Origin: Candidatus Gastranaerophilales bacterium | GTDB taxonomy: Bacteria; Cyanobacteriota; Vampirovibrionia; Gastranaerophilales; Gastranaerophilaceae | DNA length: 64,000 bases | Assembly (NCBI GenBank): GCA_944326905.1 | Contig: CALVFU010000003.1 | Coordinates: forward strand, 1 to 64,000 | Reading direction: 5' to 3' | In this document: positions 33,010-43,200 of the stretch, piece by piece | Layout of the letters: every line of letters starts with the position of its first letter | Position numbering within the stretch: the first letter of the stretch is position 1 | Notes under the pieces: generated by a model | Seen by the model: the letters and a program-made list of their open reading frames with translations, nothing else | Database searches by the model: none | What the model was told of the DNA's origin: nothing | Translations under genes and position numbers: made by a program

Positions 33010-34107
33010 CTAACCAATTTGGTCAGATAGCCAAGCTTTAAATTCATATACATTTTTAAGTTCTTTTTCAGTAACGACTCTTGCACCATTTGGAATAATA
33101 AGTTTAATTACCCCGCTATCCGCCTTTTTATCTAAAAGCATTAATTCAATTAGCTTATCGGTCTTAATTTTCTCTCTGATGTTTTTAAAACCATAAAGAG
33201 AGATTAAGTCCATTGCGGCTTTATAATACACTGTGTCAATATAACAGTTTTTAAGCGCCCAATTAAAAATAAGAGTAAGCCCCCATATAACAGCTTCACC
33301 ATGGGTGTATTTTTTGTATTTTGTCAGAGTCTCAAGTGCATGTCCAAGAGTATGTCCCAAATTTAAAACTTTTCTTAATCCTGCTTCTTTTTCGTCGGCT
33401 CTTACAACATTTATTTTATATAAAAGGCATATCGTTACAAGCTTCTCCAAAAAATATAAATCACGGCTTAAAATTCTTGATGAATTTATTGATAAAAATT
33501 CAAAAAGAGATTTTGGCTCATTATTACAACAGTTTCCCTCAATAAATGCATACTTCAATACCTCTCCAATACCTGACATATATTGACGTTCGCATAAAGT
33601 TTTTAAGAAATTAAGATTTATATAAACGCACTCGGGTTGATAAAATGAGCCTAATATATTTTTAGCTGACGGCATATCAATTGCTGTCTTCCCACCAACA
33701 GAAGAATCTACCATTGAAAGCAAGGTAGTTGGTACCTGAATAAAATTTATTCCTCTCATATAAGTAGCTGCAGCATAGCCAGACAAATCACCAACCACAC
33801 CGCCGCCTATTGCAATTAGTACGTCTTTTCGCGTCATTCTGTTATGTATTAATTTTTCAATAAGTCTTATATAATTTTTTAAATTTTTCTGCTCTTCGCC
33901 ATCTTTTAAAATAAATATCTCGTTTTTAGGAAACGGCAAATTTTTTGAGTATAATTTATATACTTTTTCGCTGAATACAATTACTCTTCTTCTGTTTTTG
34001 GTTCTTACCAGTAATTCCTTATATAAGCTTTCAACCGACTCATTATTTATATAAATATCATAATATTTATCATTTTCTGGTATACTAATTGCCAGTGTTC
34101 TTTCCAT
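33010..34107 (-). CDS. aroB: 3-dehydroquinate synthase
   Basis: The second enzyme of the shikimate pathway, converting DAHP to 3-dehydroquinate with NAD and a metal. The 365-residue protein shows GGGVVGDLSGYAAATYMRGI, the PTTLLSMVDSSVGGKTAID motif, and the metal-binding GHTLGHALE and HGEAV. It is the last gene of the aroC-aroK-aroB operon and overlaps aroK by 23 nt. AAGG inside aroK serves as ribosome binding site. Confidence 0.95.
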   Translation of the reverse strand: MERTLAISIPENDKYYDIYINNESVESLYKELLVRTKNRRRVIVFSEKVYKLYSKNLPFPKNEIFILKDGEEQKNLKNYIRLIEKLIHNRMTRKDVLIAIGGGVVGDLSGYAAATYMRGINFIQVPTTLLSMVDSSVGGKTAIDMPSAKNILGSFYQPECVYINLNFLKTLCERQYMSGIGEVLKYAFIEGNCCNNEPKSLFEFLSINSSRILSRDLYFLEKLVTICLLYKINVVRADEKEAGLRKVLNLGHTLGHALETLTKYKKYTHGEAVIWGLTLIFNWALKNCYIDTVYYKAAMDLISLYGFKNIREKIKTDKLIELMLLDKKADSGVIKLIIPNGARVVTEKELKNVYEFKAWLSDQIG

Positions 34108-34606
34108 TTACAACCTTTATTATTTCTTCTGCTATATTATATACAGACAGACATGTTGTGTCAATTACACAATCAGCAAGACCATAATTACCATGCCTTT
34201 TATCAAATAACAGTTTAATTTCTTTTTGTGGTTCATCAACATTTAGCAATGGACGCCCTGTAGTATCCTTAATTCTTTCATGCAATAACTCTGGAGCAGC
34301 GTATAAGTATATTACGTGCCCTAATTCTTTTAGTAAGCTCCTATTTTCTTCCTTTTCAAAACTTCCGCCTCCGGTTGCTATAACCTTGTTTTCCATGGAT
34401 GCTAAAGATTTAATCACACGCGTTTCCAGCAGCCTAAAATACTCTTCACCACAAGACTTAAAAATATCTGTGATACTAACCCCTTCTAATTCTTCAATCA
34501 AACAGTCAAGATCAATAAAATCATAATCAAGCTTATTTGCAAGAAACTTGCCGACAGTACTTTTTCCAGCTCCTGGCATACCAACTAAAATATAATTATT
34601 TCCCAT
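34085..34606 (-). CDS. aroK: Shikimate kinase
   Basis: The 173-residue kinase phosphorylates shikimate. P-loop GMPGAGKSTVG, the shikimate-binding FIDLDCLIEE, FRLLETRV, and the ATGGGS motif are present, with the lid Arg in TTGRPLL. It overlaps aroC by 11 nt and aroB by 23 nt, so translation of the three genes is coupled. Confidence 0.94.
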   Translation of the reverse strand: MGNNYILVGMPGAGKSTVGKFLANKLDYDFIDLDCLIEELEGVSITDIFKSCGEEYFRLLETRVIKSLASMENKVIATGGGSFEKEENRSLLKELGHVIYLYAAPELLHERIKDTTGRPLLNVDEPQKEIKLLFDKRHGNYGLADCVIDTTCLSVYNIAEEIIKVVNGKNTGN

Positions 34607-35762
34607 AGTGCCTTTTTACTTCCTCAATACTATCTCCGCCGTATTTGTGAAGAAATTCATCTGCAAGTACAATTGCAACCCGCGACTCAGCAACTATTGC
34701 ACAAGCAGGAACAGCACACGTATCTGAACGTTCAAAATGAGCTTCTGTCTGGATTTTCTTATGAATATCAACAGTCGGCAGAGGCTTTCTTAATGTAGGT
34801 ATCGGCTTCATTGTTCCTTTTAATACTAACGGTTCACCATTAGTCATTCCGCCCTCTATACCACCTGCATTATTGGTCTCTCTATAAATAATACCATTTT
34901 TAATTTTTATACCATCATGAACTTTGCTGCCTGGAAGTACTGCAGCATCCGCTCCAATACCAACTTCGACAGATTTAACTGCTGGGATACTCATTATTGC
35001 TTGCGCTAGCATGCCATCAATACATCTATCCCACTGTACGTATGAACCTAATCCCACAGGTAGATTAGAGTATATTACTTCAAATTTACCTCCAAGCGTA
35101 TCACCTTCCTCTTTTGCTCTATCGATTTCTTCTTTCATTTTCTCTGTAATAAACTCATCACAACAGCGCAGCACTGACTTTTCTGCTTTTTCTTTAATTA
35201 GAGTATATGTCTGAGGGCGCATATCCAGCGAAACATTACCAATTTGTGTAACGTGAGAAAACCCAACAATCCCAAATTCTCTTAATAATAGTTTAGTAAC
35301 AGCACCTACAGCAACTTCTACTGCAGTTTTTCTGGCACTAGAACGCTCTAAAACATCGCGCAAGTCTTCCAAATTATACTTTATTGCCCCTGCATAATCA
35401 GCATGACCTGGACGTGCTGTTGTAAAAGATTTTTCAGCTATCGCACGGAGAATTTCCTTATCAGAAAAGTTCAGTTCTTCAATACTCATTGGTATACGCC
35501 AATTTTCATAATCTAAATTTTTAATCTCAATACAAACGGGCGCCCCAGTAGTTTTACCAAATCTAACACCGGATTTAATCTCAATTGCGTCAGTTTCAAT
35601 CTTCATTCTGCCGCCTCTGCCATAACCAGACTGCCGCTTTCTAAGCTCAGTATTTATAAAATCAATATCAATACACAGCCCGCTTGGTAAACCATCTATT
35701 ATTGCGTTCAAAGATTTACCATGACTTTCCCCGGAGGTTAGAAATCTTATATTCTTTGTCAT
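34596..35762 (-). CDS. aroC: Chorismate synthase
   Basis: The 388-residue FMN-dependent enzyme makes chorismate from EPSP. Signatures are TSGESHGKSLNAIIDG at the N-terminus, RQSGYGRGGRM, ARPGHADYAG and RSSARKTA. The C-terminal half has NNAGGIEGGMTNGEP. It opens the aro operon. There is no evident ribosome binding site before the ATG. Confidence 0.95.
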   Translation of the reverse strand: MTKNIRFLTSGESHGKSLNAIIDGLPSGLCIDIDFINTELRKRQSGYGRGGRMKIETDAIEIKSGVRFGKTTGAPVCIEIKNLDYENWRIPMSIEELNFSDKEILRAIAEKSFTTARPGHADYAGAIKYNLEDLRDVLERSSARKTAVEVAVGAVTKLLLREFGIVGFSHVTQIGNVSLDMRPQTYTLIKEKAEKSVLRCCDEFITEKMKEEIDRAKEEGDTLGGKFEVIYSNLPVGLGSYVQWDRCIDGMLAQAIMSIPAVKSVEVGIGADAAVLPGSKVHDGIKIKNGIIYRETNNAGGIEGGMTNGEPLVLKGTMKPIPTLRKPLPTVDIHKKIQTEAHFERSDTCAVPACAIVAESRVAIVLADEFLHKYGGDSIEEVKRHYGK

Positions 35763-35799
35763 AAATATACACTACCAGATTCTTTTATTACACATTATT

Positions 35800-36267
35800 T
35801 TACTTAGCATTCAAAAAAATTTGCACCTTTGTTTGCATCATCTCTTCAACAATTTGCCATTTACCATTCGGCTGTTTCTTAACAATCATATATGTTTTTA
35901 ACTTATAGGTTTCTCCTGTAGGCTGTCTTAATGAAGATATTTTATAGGTTGTATCGTTAATTTTTGAAATTTTCACATCAGAATAATAGTTCTTATACTT
36001 TCTCACTTTTGCAATTGCTTGACCTTTTTTCATTTCTGAAATATATCTTGCTGTTGTTGTCTCTCTATCAACTAGAGTTCCATCAGGTTTAACGACTTGT
36101 CTTATTATTTTTGCACTCGGTGAATAAAAATCCGGGATTGTAGTACTATAGGTATTTGCAGCATTTACATAGTCATTAAAAAACTGTAATGCATCATCCT
36201 TATTATCAGCGTACACACAAAGAGAAAAAACAGACAAAAGTGCTAATATCATTAAAAGTTTTTTCAT
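35800..36267 (-). CDS. Secreted NTF2-like protein
   Basis: This 155-residue protein has a signal peptide (MKKLLMILALLSVFSLCVYA). The mature sequence (ALQFFNDYVNAAN at the start, KPNGKWQIVEEMM at the end) has the cone-shaped NTF2/SnoaL-like pattern with no recognisable active site. The start is the ATG preceded by AAAAGGAG; a GTG directly upstream was rejected. It follows lysC by 11 nt and is probably co-transcribed with it, though no functional link is obvious. Confidence 0.65.
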   Translation of the reverse strand: MKKLLMILALLSVFSLCVYADNKDDALQFFNDYVNAANTYSTTIPDFYSPSAKIIRQVVKPDGTLVDRETTTARYISEMKKGQAIAKVRKYKNYYSDVKISKINDTTYKISSLRQPTGETYKLKTYMIVKKQPNGKWQIVEEMMQTKVQIFLNAK

Positions 36268-36278
36268 CACAACTCCTT

Positions 36279-37541
36279 TTATTCCGGCAATGTCCCTTTT
36301 ACTTCGGCGATTTCGTCACAGCCGAGTTCAAAAGCACTATGCAAAGCTTTTACTGCCTCTTTTGCAAATTTTTCATTAACAAGGCAGCTAATTTTAATTT
36401 CACTTGTAGATATCATCTTAATATTTATATCATTTGCAGCCAGGGTTTTAAACATCATTGCCGCTATACCCGGATGGTCTATCATTCCTGCTCCTACAAT
36501 TGAAATCTTAGCAATATTATCATCTATCAAGATATTGCTGCACCCCAGCTCTTCTTTTATTTCATTTATTATTGACTGAACTCTACTTAAATCTTTTTTA
36601 TAAATCGTAAAAGCAATGTCGTTAGTGTTAGTATGTTTGCGAGCATAAGATTGGATAATCATATCAACGGAAATATCATCTTTTGCTAATCTATCAAAAA
36701 GTCTGCCGGCATTACCGGGTACATCAGGAACATCACATACTACAATTCTTAATTGTGATAAATCAGCGGCTACACCTGTAACTGTTCTTCTAATTTCCAT
36801 ATCTTCTACTCCTAATATTAATGTCCCTAAATTATCTGTTTTAAAACTGCTTCTAACCCTTAGCGGCATACTATACTGCTTAGCAGTCTCAACAGAGCGT
36901 GGATGCATTACATTAGCACCAACTCTGGCGAGTTCAAGCATTTCATCATAACTTATTTCATCTAATCTTGTTGCATTAGGTACAACACGGGGATCAGTTG
37001 TATAAACACCTTCAACGTCAGTATAAATATCACAACGAAGAGCATTAAGAGCTGCCGCTACTGCTACAGCAGATGTATCTGAACCGCCTCTGCCAAGAGT
37101 TGTAATTTCATTATCCGATGTAATACCTTGGAAGCCCGTTATAATAACTATTTCATCATTCTTAAGATGATTTATTATATTATCAGTCTTTATATCAACA
37201 ATACGCGCACAATTATAAGCTTTTTCAGTTATAATTTGAGCCTGCATAGCATTTAGACTAACAGATTTATATCCTTCAGCCTGAAGCGCCATTGCAAGGA
37301 GTGACGCAGATACGCACTCACCTGTCGACAAAAGCATATCTAATTCTCTTGGTGCTGGTGACTTATTTATTTGATCTGCTAGTTTCAATAATTCATCTGT
37401 TGTATGTCCCATTGCCGAAACAATTACAACAACTGAATTTCCTTTGTTTCTTTCTTTTAATATAACCTGTGCTGCATTTTTAATTTTATCAGTGCTTGCA
37501 ACCGAAGTTCCGCCAAATTTTTGTACAATAATATTGTTCAC
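36279..37541 (-). CDS. lysC: Aspartate kinase
   Basis: The 420-residue enzyme phosphorylates aspartate for Lys, Met and Thr synthesis. It has the N-terminal VQKFGGTSVAS, the catalytic core FQGI... TLGRGGSDTSAVA, and two C-terminal ACT domains (from about residue 265) that probably bind lysine and/or threonine for feedback control. It starts with GTG, preceded by AGGAATAG. There is no L-box riboswitch: only 57 nt separate it from the upstream gene. Confidence 0.95.
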   Translation of the reverse strand: MNNIIVQKFGGTSVASTDKIKNAAQVILKERNKGNSVVVIVSAMGHTTDELLKLADQINKSPAPRELDMLLSTGECVSASLLAMALQAEGYKSVSLNAMQAQIITEKAYNCARIVDIKTDNIINHLKNDEIVIITGFQGITSDNEITTLGRGGSDTSAVAVAAALNALRCDIYTDVEGVYTTDPRVVPNATRLDEISYDEMLELARVGANVMHPRSVETAKQYSMPLRVRSSFKTDNLGTLILGVEDMEIRRTVTGVAADLSQLRIVVCDVPDVPGNAGRLFDRLAKDDISVDMIIQSYARKHTNTNDIAFTIYKKDLSRVQSIINEIKEELGCSNILIDDNIAKISIVGAGMIDHPGIAAMMFKTLAANDINIKMISTSEIKISCLVNEKFAKEAVKALHSAFELGCDEIAEVKGTLPE

Positions 37542-37598
37542 TTTTTCTATTCCTAACTGCTCTATAAATTATACTGTCAACTTTTTATAAAGACAAGT

Positions 37599-38972
37599 TT
37601 ATCTTTTACAAATAGTTCTTGCAACATAAACGCCAGAAGCAGATGCTTGTATCAGACCTCTTGTAACACCGGCTCCATCGCCAATCGTAAAGAGTTTTTG
37701 TACACCCTCAGTTTCCAATTCATTAGTAAGCTTTACTCTTGCAGAATAAAACTTAACTTCTATACCATAAAGTAAAGTATACCTTGAAGCTGTACCTGGA
37801 GCTATTTTATCCAATGCGTAAAGCATCTCTATTATACTTTGCATTTGTCTGTACGGTATTACTAGACTTAAATCTCCAGGTGTTGCACTTGTTAATGTCG
37901 GGGTTATTATGCTGTTTTTTATTCTATCAGGAGTAGATCTTCTTCCATCCAGCAAATCGCCAAATCTTTGTACTAGAATACCTCCGCCAAGCATATTAGC
38001 GAGACTTGCAATGTGTTGACCATATGTTATTGGTTCTTTAAATGGTTCTGTAAATTTTTCGCTTACAAGCAGAGCAAAGTTTGTATTTTTTGTTTTAATG
38101 TTTGCATAACTATGCCCGTTTACAGTAGAAATCCCGTTATAATTTTCCTGAACAACTTCACCATAGGGATTCATACAAAATGTTCTTACTTCATCTCCAA
38201 AGGTTGGAGAATGGTATATAAGTTTAGATTCATATAACTTTTCTGTAATTGGTTCAAAAACAGGTGCGGGGAGCTCAACACGAACACCAATATCAACCGC
38301 ATTATTTACCATACCAATTTTATTCTTCGCAAACTCTTGTGTAAGCCAATCTGCCCCCTCTCTTCCAGGCGCAATTACCGTATATTCAGAGTTTATTACA
38401 TCATCATTATCAAGAACTATTCCTTTTACTTGTCCACATTCAACTATTAAGTTCTTTGCTGATACATTATTTAAAATAGTTATTCTTTCATCAAGAAAAT
38501 TTTGCATATTTTTAAGCACATCTAAGCTTCTTTCCGTACCCAGATGCCTTACAGGTGAATAAACAAGTTTTAATTCTGCCAATGTCGCCTTATGCTCAAT
38601 CTCTTCAAATATCTTTTTATCTGTACCAAATACTTCATCAGCAGCCCCAAATTCCAAATACAATTTATCGGCATAATCAATGAGATTTTCAACATCACAT
38701 CGAGACATGTAATCAACAAGATTTCCGCCAACATCAGGCGTAAGAGTAAGCTTACCATCTGAAAAAGCACCAGCGCCGCCCCAGCCGCATAACAAGCCGC
38801 AGCGCTTGCAAGATACACATTTTTCAGAACCTTCTCTAAGCGGACATTTTCTATTTTCTATTTTGGGACCTTTTTCTATTAATATAACTTTCCAGTCAGG
38901 TCTTAATTTAACTATTTCTAGCGCTGTAAATATACCGGCAGGTCCTGCTCCAACTATTGCAACATTATACAT
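37599..38972 (-). CDS. COG2509-type FAD-dependent dehydrogenase
   Basis: The 457-residue flavoprotein has an N-terminal Rossmann motif (VAIVGAGPAGIFTALEI), a cysteine cluster (EKCVSCKRCGLLCGWGG) typical of COG2509 proteins, and a C-terminal FAD-contacting GDGAGVTRGLIQA. The family is uncharacterised; the cysteines may bind iron-sulfur or take part in redox chemistry. AGAGGATAAA precedes the ATG. Confidence 0.8.
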   Translation of the reverse strand: MYNVAIVGAGPAGIFTALEIVKLRPDWKVILIEKGPKIENRKCPLREGSEKCVSCKRCGLLCGWGGAGAFSDGKLTLTPDVGGNLVDYMSRCDVENLIDYADKLYLEFGAADEVFGTDKKIFEEIEHKATLAELKLVYSPVRHLGTERSLDVLKNMQNFLDERITILNNVSAKNLIVECGQVKGIVLDNDDVINSEYTVIAPGREGADWLTQEFAKNKIGMVNNAVDIGVRVELPAPVFEPITEKLYESKLIYHSPTFGDEVRTFCMNPYGEVVQENYNGISTVNGHSYANIKTKNTNFALLVSEKFTEPFKEPITYGQHIASLANMLGGGILVQRFGDLLDGRRSTPDRIKNSIITPTLTSATPGDLSLVIPYRQMQSIIEMLYALDKIAPGTASRYTLLYGIEVKFYSARVKLTNELETEGVQKLFTIGDGAGVTRGLIQASASGVYVARTICKR

Positions 38973-39128
38973 TTTATCCTCTCTAAATCTTGTATTACTT
39001 ATTTACGATACTACAAATATACTTTACTTTAAAGTATTAGCTGCAGTATAATTAATTTTTGTTAAAATTTATATTTCCTAATAGTTTTTGTTATAATAGT
39101 TACTGGTAATATTTTTAGGAGAGCAAAA

Positions 39129-40169
39129 GTGAGTATATTTACAGGGTCTTACATCACGACAATAGTTTGTTTAGTAGGTGCATTTTTTTGGGGCGAACAT
39201 GTTAAGCCAGGAACAGGTTTTGCATGTGTATTTATTGCTGCAGTCTTGGGAATTTTGGAAGTAAGTTTGTCATTTGATAACGCTGTTGTCAACGCAGCTA
39301 AACTTGATAAAATGACACCACAGTGGCAGCATCGTTTTATTACCTGGGGTATCGCAATTGCCGTTTTCGGTATGCGCTTTTTATTTCCGCTTATAATTGT
39401 CGCTATTTTTTCAGGACTACATATAAGTAAAGTTTTTCCAATGGCACTTAATGAACCTCTAAAGTACGCCGAATACCTTCATCAATCTCACGCCGCGGTC
39501 GTTTCTTTTGGCGGAGCCTTTCTTATGATGTTATTCCTTCAGTTTTTTATGAATAAACGTAGTCATATGTGGTTAAAATTTATTGAAAAGCCCCTCTCTA
39601 AACTTGCAAATATTAAATACTTAGACTTTTTAACAGTTGTTCTAATTGTTTGTTTTATACTATCTAAGCAGTCTTTGTACCATGAAAATGATATCATTAT
39701 ACCAGCACTTATTGGAGCTTTTATCTTTACCCTTATAAATAAGCTGGCTCTCTTTATAGAAGAAAAAGAACATCGCCATGAAGCCGATGCTATTGCCCAC
39801 GCAGCAAAAGGAGGTTTTATAAGCTTTATTTATCTTGAGCTGATTGATGCATCATTCTCGCTTGATGGTGTCCTTGGCGCCTTTGCCTTAAGCCATGATA
39901 TCATTATAATCACATTGGGTCTTTGTATTGGTGCTATTTTTGTCCGCTCCCTTACAATTATGCTTGTTGAAAAGAAAACCTTAAAAAGTTTTATTTACTT
40001 GGAAAGCGGTGCTCACTGGGCAATAGGTGTTTTAGCTATGATTATGTTTATATCAACATATAAAGAAGTCCCTGAAATTTTTACTGCCCTCTCCGGTTTA
40101 TTAATTATCCTTGCTTCTCTGTATTCTTCTGTAAAACATAACAAAGGTATAACTAGCAAGGAAAATTAA
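39129..40169 (+). CDS. DUF475/TerC-like integral membrane protein
   Basis: The 346-residue protein has about eight or nine membrane helices and a duplicated motif: LEVSLSFDNAVVNA near residue 45 and LIDASFSLDGVLGAFA near 240. The pattern is typical of DUF475 proteins in the TerC/LysE superfamily, whose paired acidic residues are thought to bind metal ions. A cation export or metal homeostasis role is likely. It starts with GTG, supported by AGGAGAG. A promoter with TATAAT (39092-39097) lies just upstream. Confidence 0.8.
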   Translation: MSIFTGSYITTIVCLVGAFFWGEHVKPGTGFACVFIAAVLGILEVSLSFDNAVVNAAKLDKMTPQWQHRFITWGIAIAVFGMRFLFPLIIVAIFSGLHISKVFPMALNEPLKYAEYLHQSHAAVVSFGGAFLMMLFLQFFMNKRSHMWLKFIEKPLSKLANIKYLDFLTVVLIVCFILSKQSLYHENDIIIPALIGAFIFTLINKLALFIEEKEHRHEADAIAHAAKGGFISFIYLELIDASFSLDGVLGAFALSHDIIIITLGLCIGAIFVRSLTIMLVEKKTLKSFIYLESGAHWAIGVLAMIMFISTYKEVPEIFTALSGLLIILASLYSSVKHNKGITSKEN

Positions 40170-40200
40170 AAAACAAAAAACATAATAAAAACTTTATATA

Positions 40201-40244
40201 AAAAGAGCAGATTTTATAATCTGCTCTTTTTATATTTTATAGAA
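40201..40244. terminator. Bidirectional terminator between DUF475 gene and rpoC2
   Basis: AAAAGAGCAGATT pairs with AATCTGCTCTTTT. T-runs flank both sides, so it ends both the DUF475 gene and the rpoB operon. Confidence 0.9.
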
Positions 40245-40247
40245 GAA

Positions 40248-43200
40248 TTACTCACCAACAATATAATCAGGCGCCCCAAACATTCCTTCTATTTCTTCAA
40301 GAATAGCAGAAGGTTTTCTTGCTTGATTACGTTGTGCAGCACGTTTTTGGGCTTCTTTATCACGTTCCTCATTTGCATTGGTTAAGTGATGTAATCCTGT
40401 ACCTGCAGGTATCAACCGACCAATAATAACGTTTTCCTTCAAACCTCTAAGCATATCTTTTTTACCTTCAACTGCCGCTTCGGTAAGAATTCTTGTAGTT
40501 TCTTGGAAAGAAGCTGCTGAAATAAAGCTTTCAGTATTTAATGAAGCTTTTGTTATACCTAAAAGTATATACTCACAAGTAGCCTCTACACCTCCTGCAT
40601 TTTTCACAAGTTCGTTTTCATGCTCAAATGCTTGAAGCTCAACAAGCTCACCCGGCAATAAATTTGTGTCGCCAGGATCAACAACTCTTATTTTCTTAGT
40701 CATTTGTCGAACAATGATTTCAATATGCTTATCTGCAATTTCAACACCTTGAGAACGATATACACGTTGAACTTCATCAACAAGATACTGTTGAGCAGCT
40801 CTTGGTCCGCATAACCTTATAACATCTTGTGGATTTAAAGGTCCGCTTGTTAATGGTTGACCTTTCTTGATTTGTTGCTTGTGCGAAACAAGAATGCTTG
40901 CATCAATTGCAAATTTAATCTCTGTTCTGCCATTATCAGTTACCAAGAATAGTCTGGGTACATCATCTTCTATTTCGATTTCAGCAACACCATCTGATTC
41001 AGCAAGAATAGCACAGTCTTTGGGCTTACGTCCTTCTAGAAGCTCTTCTACCCTAGGTAAACCTTGAACAATATCGCCCGTTTTTTGACGTTCAAATACA
41101 AGTGTTGCAAGCATATCACCGCGGAGTACCAACGCTCCTGCTTCTAACTGCAGCATTGTTCCAGGGCTTATTAAGTATGGCCTGCCGTTTCTTATAACTA
41201 TTTCGTCTTTAGAAACTGATATAACCTTTCCTGATACAGGTGCCGTATCGCCGCTTGATGTTAATTCCTGATCAAGCCTTACAAACTCACCTTTCTTAAC
41301 TTTACTTGCAGATGATATTTTAACTTTTGATTCATAATTTTCACAATTAACCAAAAGTCTTCTTGCATCGGGCATTTTTTCATTTATTGCTGCTACACCG
41401 TCATTAACTGCCAAAACTTCTGTTTTCGCTATAGGTGTTTTAGGCTTAATTACTTCGCCGTTATCTACAAGAAGCTCGGTTTGTAATGCATTATTCATCT
41501 TTGCATTACCTTCAAGTTCACGCCGTACAATTAACGTTTCAAGTACTACTATCTTTAACTCACCTTGTTCATTTAATTCAACAAGCCCCTTCAAGTGTGA
41601 AAGATAGCCTTGCATTTGAAGAACAAGACTTGTTCTGGTTAAAGTTGCACCATCAATGTTTCTAACTCTTGCTCCATCTTTATACTGCAGCTGAGTAACA
41701 GGAACAATGCTTATAAGATTATCTGAAGAATTAAATCTGATTGATACATCTTTTGCTTCTACATTAAGAATTTGAACAGGTCTTATCAGAATTTGAACAG
41801 GCTTATCTTCTAATGACTCTTCATCTGCCATGCTTAAAGACGATTCAATCTCTTCATCCAAATCATCAATATCTAAATCATCATATTCAGATTCCATAAT
41901 AGAAACTATAGAGGTCTCTGTCGCCTTAATACCTTTTGCAATTACAGTACCTTCTTCAACTACAGCACCTTCTTCAACTTTTAATTCACTAATACTTTGT
42001 AAAGTATGTACTTTGCCCGGTCTAACTGTAATTTCATGAACAATATCATTGAATTCTTTAAATTCCACTATACCGTCAATATGAGTATAAACATCCTTTA
42101 CAACTTCAGTTCCGGCAGTAACAAATGTGCCATTATCTACCATCTTTAAAGAAGAATCTTTATTAATTTGGTGAACTTCTTCAGGAATAAATACAATTGT
42201 ACCCGGTTTAGTAACTATTTGATTTTCATCTACTTCCACGTCTACATATTTAATTTCACCAGATGTAGTAACAGAGCACTCGTCATCTATCAATTCGGCG
42301 ATAATCATACCATTTTCAACGGTTGTATCAATCGGAGTTTTAACTATGTAACGTTCGCCGGTTTTCTTTACTGTCCAGATTTGTTCTTTTTTTGTTTGCT
42401 CAAATGATGCATTAGAAGGTATCAATGAAGCAATTACAATTGTAATTTCTTTACCTTTAACAATTTTGTTAATTGTTTCACCTTCAAATTTAACATTTTC
42501 TATTTCCAAATCTTCAGAATAACGCACTTCACCGCCATGTTCACAAACAGTTAATGTTTCTGCAAGCTTTTCGCCTTGTTTAACTTTCTGTTCGTTTTTA
42601 ACAAGAACTTTTGAACCGCCGGGTAAATTATAAACATCGCCGCCTATTACCCAAACTATACCGTTTTTATTCGCAGTTCTTGAAATATTCCCTTGTCGGT
42701 CTTTCTTTTCATCCGCAACAAAGTCTTCAAAATATACTTCACCAGATAAGTCTGATGTAATATCTTTTGTCGCTTTTTCAGTCAAACGGCTACCGTCACC
42801 AGATGACACCGGTTCATATTCAGCTAGTTTAAAGCCTTTCTTCACTTCCTCTCCGTTTGTAAAATGAATAATTGCGCCGGCTGGAATATGATATTTTTCT
42901 GTCTTTTTGTCATTACTTACTTCAATATCAGCTTCATATATAGAAACTTGTACGATATCACCGTGACGTGTTCTCAGCTCCCTTGTTTTTACAGAAGATT
43001 TAACTTTACCGTTAATCCCTGCTTCAACAATCTTCATAGCACCTGAACCCTTAAATACACCACCCGTGTGGAATGTTCTCATTGTAAGCTGTGTTCCAGG
43101 TTCTCCGATTGACTGAGCAGCAATAATACCAATCGCTTCACCTATATCAACCAATTTTTGCGTTGTCATAGCCCAGCCGTAGCATTTTTGGCAAACACCA